From contig DHTF01000069.1 in the NCBI GenBank assembly GCA_002411515.1, positions 20,829-37,394 of the forward strand: a DNA stretch of 16,566 bases. Reading direction: 5' to 3'. Source of the stretch: Proteiniphilum sp. UBA5267 (GTDB lineage Bacteria > Bacteroidota > Bacteroidia > Bacteroidales > Dysgonomonadaceae). The notes under the pieces were generated by a model that saw only the letters and a list, made by a program, of their open reading frames with translations, ran no database searches and was not told where the DNA came from. A program made the translations under genes and the position numbers. Of this stretch, positions 13,597-16,566 are shown piece after piece (the stretch's first letter is position 1; each line of letters opens with the position of its first letter).

Positions 13597-15738
13597 GTGA
13601 AACACAAAAAAATTATGATTTTGAGTGTCATAGCACTCTTGATCTCTTCATGTAACTTAAAAGAAGAAGAAGTGACACCATTGAAGCAAACTGATTATCC
13701 TGCCCCACCAGTGGCAGCAGTCTTACCCGATACCTTTGTGAACTTCGGGCAACAACGTATCGACTCCTATTACTGGTTAAAAGACAAGCAAAACAGCCAA
13801 GTGATCGACTATCTGCAGGCTGAAAATGCCTATACCGATACAGTGATGGCCTCTACGAAAGACCTTCAGCAAAAAATATACGATGAGATACTGGGGCGTA
13901 TCAAGGAGGACGACGAGAGCTACCCTTCCTTCAAAGATGGTTATTGGTACTATAGCCGCACCACCAAGGGGAAACAGTATTCCACCTACTGCCGCCGGAA
14001 AGGAACGATGAAAGCACCCGAGGAGATTATCTTCGATGTGAACCAGATGGCAGAAGGCAAGCAAGCATTCATTTTCAGAGGTTATTCCATCAGCCCCGAC
14101 AACAGCAAGGCAGCCTACTTTTACAACGAAACAGGATCCTATGCTGAGTTCAGTATGAAAATAAAAGACCTTACCTCGGGTGAGAACGTGGGCTTTACGG
14201 TCGATGGTGCTGCATCAGTGGCATGGGCTAATGACAACAAGACACTATTCTACAGCTTAATAGACCAAACGCTACGCTCTTCCCGCATATATCGCCAGAA
14301 GTTGGACGAGTCTGCCGGAGAGCTTGTGTACGAAGAAAAGGATGCCCGTTTTGGAACCTATGTCTACGGCAACAAAACCAATGAGTATGTCTTTATCACC
14401 AGCAGTAGTACCACCACTTCCGAGGAACGCTACATTTCTGCCGAAAGGCCCACGGATGCCTTCAAGGTGTTCCTGCCCCGCGTGCAGAATGTAGAATACA
14501 GCGTATATCCGCATCGGGAGAAGTTTTTTGTGCGCTACAAGGACCGGGAGAATCTCAATAGCATGATCTATGAGATGCCCCTCACGGGATATGAAGACCG
14601 ATCTTCCTGGAAGGTGTTTGTACCCCATCATAAAGATGTGCGCATCGAGGGAATCGATATTCTGAAGGATTATGTTTCACTGGAATTGCGCAAAAACGGC
14701 CTCACGGAAATTCAGGTGAAACCCATCAAGGGCGGGGAAGTAACAACAATCGCCTTCCCCGAACCGGTTTACAGTGCCGCGTTGAGCGGAAACCCGGAAT
14801 ACGATGCCATCACGTTCCGTTACACCTATACCTCACTCAACAGGCCCAACACACTCTACGAATACAACATCGAAACGGCTGAAACGATCAAGCTCAAAGA
14901 GCAGGAAATACCCTCCGGATTCAACCCGGATGACTATGTGGTGGAACGACTATGGGCCACTGCCGCTGATGGGGTGAAAGTGCCGATGGCGATTGTCTAT
15001 AAAAAGGGACTGAAAAAAGATGGCCGCAACCCGGCCCTGATCTATTCATACGGAAGCTACGGTTACAGCTCCGACGTCTATTTCAGCGCAAGCATGTTCA
15101 GTCTGGTCGATCGTGGCTTTGTTTATGGCATCGCCCAGATACGGGGTGGTAGTGACCTCGGTGAACAGTGGTATGAGGATGGAAAGTTATTGCATAAAAA
15201 GAATACATTTACCGACTTTATCGCGTGCAGTGAGTTGTTGATCAACGAAGGTTACACCGCTGCAGATAAGCTCGCAGCCATGGGCGGTAGTGCTGGCGGC
15301 CTGCTGGTGGGCGTAGTCGCCAATATGCGACCCGATCTCTATCAAACCATTGTGGCGCAAGTGCCCTTCGTCGATGTCATCAACACGATGCTCGACGATA
15401 CCCTGCCGCTTACTACTGGTGAATATGAGGAATGGGGCAATCCCAATGAAGAAGAATATTATAATTATATCCTCTCCTACTCACCCTATGACAACATCAA
15501 AGCGCAGGCTTACCCCAACATGCTGGTAACAGGCGGAATAAACGACTCACAGGTGCTGTTCCACGAACCGAGCAAGTATGTCGCCAAGCTCCGCTCACGC
15601 AAGACCGACAACAATATCCTGCTGCTTCACATGAACATGGATTCCGGTCATGGGGGCGCTACAGGCCGCTACGAAGGTATCAAAGATACCGCCTTTGAGT
15701 TTGCCTTTATCCTCAACCGGGTTGGCATAGAGAAATAG
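13597..15738 (+). CDS. ptrB: Oligopeptidase B-type S9 peptidase, lipoprotein
   Basis: 713-residue serine peptidase of family S9A, closest to oligopeptidase B, which cuts short peptides after Arg or Lys. An N-terminal beta-propeller (about 90-440) restricts access to the C-terminal alpha/beta-hydrolase domain. The triad, numbered from the GTG start, is S565 in GGSAGG, D650 in INDSQ and H685 in DSGHGG; PLTTGEYEEWGNP and FHEPSKYVAKLR are further oligopeptidase B signatures. I chose GTG at 13597 because it gives a full lipoprotein signal: KHKK, a hydrophobic stretch, then ISSC with lipidated C19. The ATG at 13615 would lose the positive charges. The frame stays open back to an ATG at 13408, but that lies inside the divergent transporter gene and upstream of the promoter. 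Classical oligopeptidase B is cytosolic, so this membrane-anchored form probably acts in the periplasm on imported peptides. Confidence 0.93.
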   Translation: MKHKKIMILSVIALLISSCNLKEEEVTPLKQTDYPAPPVAAVLPDTFVNFGQQRIDSYYWLKDKQNSQVIDYLQAENAYTDTVMASTKDLQQKIYDEILGRIKEDDESYPSFKDGYWYYSRTTKGKQYSTYCRRKGTMKAPEEIIFDVNQMAEGKQAFIFRGYSISPDNSKAAYFYNETGSYAEFSMKIKDLTSGENVGFTVDGAASVAWANDNKTLFYSLIDQTLRSSRIYRQKLDESAGELVYEEKDARFGTYVYGNKTNEYVFITSSSTTTSEERYISAERPTDAFKVFLPRVQNVEYSVYPHREKFFVRYKDRENLNSMIYEMPLTGYEDRSSWKVFVPHHKDVRIEGIDILKDYVSLELRKNGLTEIQVKPIKGGEVTTIAFPEPVYSAALSGNPEYDAITFRYTYTSLNRPNTLYEYNIETAETIKLKEQEIPSGFNPDDYVVERLWATAADGVKVPMAIVYKKGLKKDGRNPALIYSYGSYGYSSDVYFSASMFSLVDRGFVYGIAQIRGGSDLGEQWYEDGKLLHKKNTFTDFIACSELLINEGYTAADKLAAMGGSAGGLLVGVVANMRPDLYQTIVAQVPFVDVINTMLDDTLPLTTGEYEEWGNPNEEEYYNYILSYSPYDNIKAQAYPNMLVTGGINDSQVLFHEPSKYVAKLRSRKTDNNILLLHMNMDSGHGGATGRYEGIKDTAFEFAFILNRVGIEK

Positions 15739-15777
15739 AATGGCGCCTCTGTGGGAATAAAATTCTATTGAATTCAT

Positions 15778-16125
15778 ATGATACAGATCAAACGCATTTA
15801 CGAGCCAGTGGGTGATGATGATGGATATCGAATCCTGATAGACCGCCTCTGGCCACGTGGTTTCTCTAAGGAGAATGCCCACATTGATTTATGGATGAAG
15901 GAAGTCGCTCCCTCCACCTCACTGCGAAAATGGTTTCACCACGAAATCGAAAATTGGGAAGAATTTACCACCCGCTATTGGGAGGAACTGAAAGAAAAAC
16001 ATCCATTACTCACGGAGTTAAAAAACCTGGAGAAAGAGCATAAAAAAATAACCCTGCTCTATTCCGCCAAAGATAGTAAGCATAATCAAGCGATCGTGCT
16101 GCTAGAGGTTTTACGCACCCTGTAA
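15778..16125 (+). CDS. DUF488 family protein (YeaO-like)
   Basis: 115-residue small cytoplasmic protein of the DUF488 family, YeaO type. The signatures are plain: RIYEP at 6-10, [14 protein letters not shown] at 19-32, [13 protein letters not shown] at 44-56 and LLYSAKD at 93-99. The biochemical function of the family is unknown; no catalytic residues are established. It lies 39 bp after the peptidase gene on the same strand, without a visible terminator or promoter between them, so the two are probably co-transcribed, though a functional link is not evident. Its last 15 bp (16111-16125) overlap the 3' end of the convergent mntP gene. Confidence 0.93.
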   Translation: MIQIKRIYEPVGDDDGYRILIDRLWPRGFSKENAHIDLWMKEVAPSTSLRKWFHHEIENWEEFTTRYWEELKEKHPLLTELKNLEKEHKKITLLYSAKDSKHNQAIVLLEVLRTL

Positions 16126-16566
16126 CAGATGCTCCAGCAGAATTTTCAGTCCGATACCGATCAGTATGATTCCTCCCACGGCTTCCATGCAAAAATGAAT
16201 TCTTTTTCCCAGGTGTACTCCCAGAGAGATGCCAACAAAAGAGAATAGAAACGATACCACTCCGATGACCAACGTGGCCGACAGGATGGTGCCAGGGTAG
16301 GAAGCAAAAATAAGTCCGGTTGCTGCAGCATCGATGCTGGTGGCAAAGGCTAGGGTTGTTACACTTCTCCAATCAATAGCCGGCAATTCGTTGCAGACAC
16401 AGTTCATACAATCTTCCTGCTCGCGGGGCTTGTAACATTCGTAGATCATTTTCACGCCGAGAGCCAACAGGATGAAGAAGGTAAGCCAATGGTCGAACTG
16501 TTGTATCCAGAAAGAAAATCCAATACTCAAGCCGTATCCAATCAACGGCATCAATCCCTGAAAGAG
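16111..16566 (-). CDS. mntP: Manganese efflux pump MntP (5' end outside the window)
   Basis: Partial gene for a small membrane protein of the MntP family that exports manganese(II). The frame is open to the window edge and reads [12 protein letters not shown] at the break, a conserved internal stretch, so roughly the first 40-50 residues (first membrane segment and first conserved Asp motif) lie beyond 16566. The TTG and ATG codons at 16554 and 16551 are therefore internal, not starts. Visible segments include [16 protein letters not shown] and, in the second repeat, [14 protein letters not shown] with the conserved aspartate of the S-x-D-A motif, then two more hydrophobic helices to the stop. 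The loop between the repeats carries an unusual cysteine cluster, CMNCVC plus one nearby Cys. In other bacteria mntP is controlled by manganese through MntR and the yybP-ykoY riboswitch; any such control would be outside this window. Confidence 0.92.
   Translation of the reverse strand, partial: LFQGLMPLIGYGLSIGFSFWIQQFDHWLTFFILLALGVKMIYECYKPREQEDCMNCVCNELPAIDWRSVTTLAFATSIDAAATGLIFASYPGTILSATLVIGVVSFLFSFVGISLGVHLGKRIHFCMEAVGGIILIGIGLKILLEHLLQGA

Noticed and set aside
1..16566. Mobile element, phage, CRISPR array, toxin-antitoxin or other defence system
   Set aside because: No transposase, integrase, terminal repeats, regularly spaced repeats or defence-type proteins are visible; all sizeable gaps are accounted for by promoters and terminators.

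Overview
The window reads as ordinary chromosomal DNA of a Bacteroidota bacterium, most likely order Bacteroidales. The lines of evidence are the overall protein similarity by eye, the lack of Shine-Dalgarno sites in front of most starts, several exact matches to the Bacteroidetes -7 promoter element (TAnnTTTG), an adenosylcobalamin-dependent ribonucleotide reductase of the Bacteroidales type, and a topoisomerase I with a Lys/Ser/Thr-rich tail and no zinc fingers. The genus is a guess (Dysgonomonadaceae-like, such as Proteiniphilum or Petrimonas) and was not checked.

Layout, left to right. 1-93: a long imperfect hairpin followed by a T-rich run. 94-1218 (+): two abutting half-size chromate transporter genes. 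1203-8735 (-): a block made of a GNAT acetyltransferase, topA, a YigZ/IMPACT-family protein, the tRNA hydroxylase trhO and nrdJ. It contains a clear nrdJ terminator between nrdJ and trhO, and separate promoter candidates in front of nrdJ, yigZ and topA. 8736-9106: an AT-rich 371-bp gap holding the serpin terminator, an inverted repeat and a candidate nrdJ promoter. 9107-10366 (-): a lipoprotein serpin. 10367-10599: a divergent control region. 10600-12498 (+): speA, biosynthetic arginine decarboxylase. 12523-13413 (-): a cation diffusion facilitator. 13597-15738 (+): an oligopeptidase B-type S9 peptidase with a lipoprotein signal, then a DUF488 protein at 15778-16125 (+). 16111-16566 (-): the C-terminal three quarters of MntP manganese exporter, cut by the window edge.

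The genes are mostly housekeeping (DNA topology, dNTP and polyamine synthesis, tRNA modification) plus metal and oxyanion transport (chromate, CDF, MntP) and two envelope lipoproteins acting on proteolysis from opposite sides (a protease inhibitor and a peptidase). They do not form one pathway. Transcription units are short, and all three convergent junctions are tight: two overlap by 15-16 bp and one leaves 24 bp.

I found no phage, transposon, CRISPR, RNA gene or defence system, and nothing I would call a previously undescribed system. The observations most worth a second look are regulatory: the hairpin at 28-73, the paired GTTGCAA sites between serpin and speA, the dyads before trhO, and the possible leaderless start of the yigZ gene.
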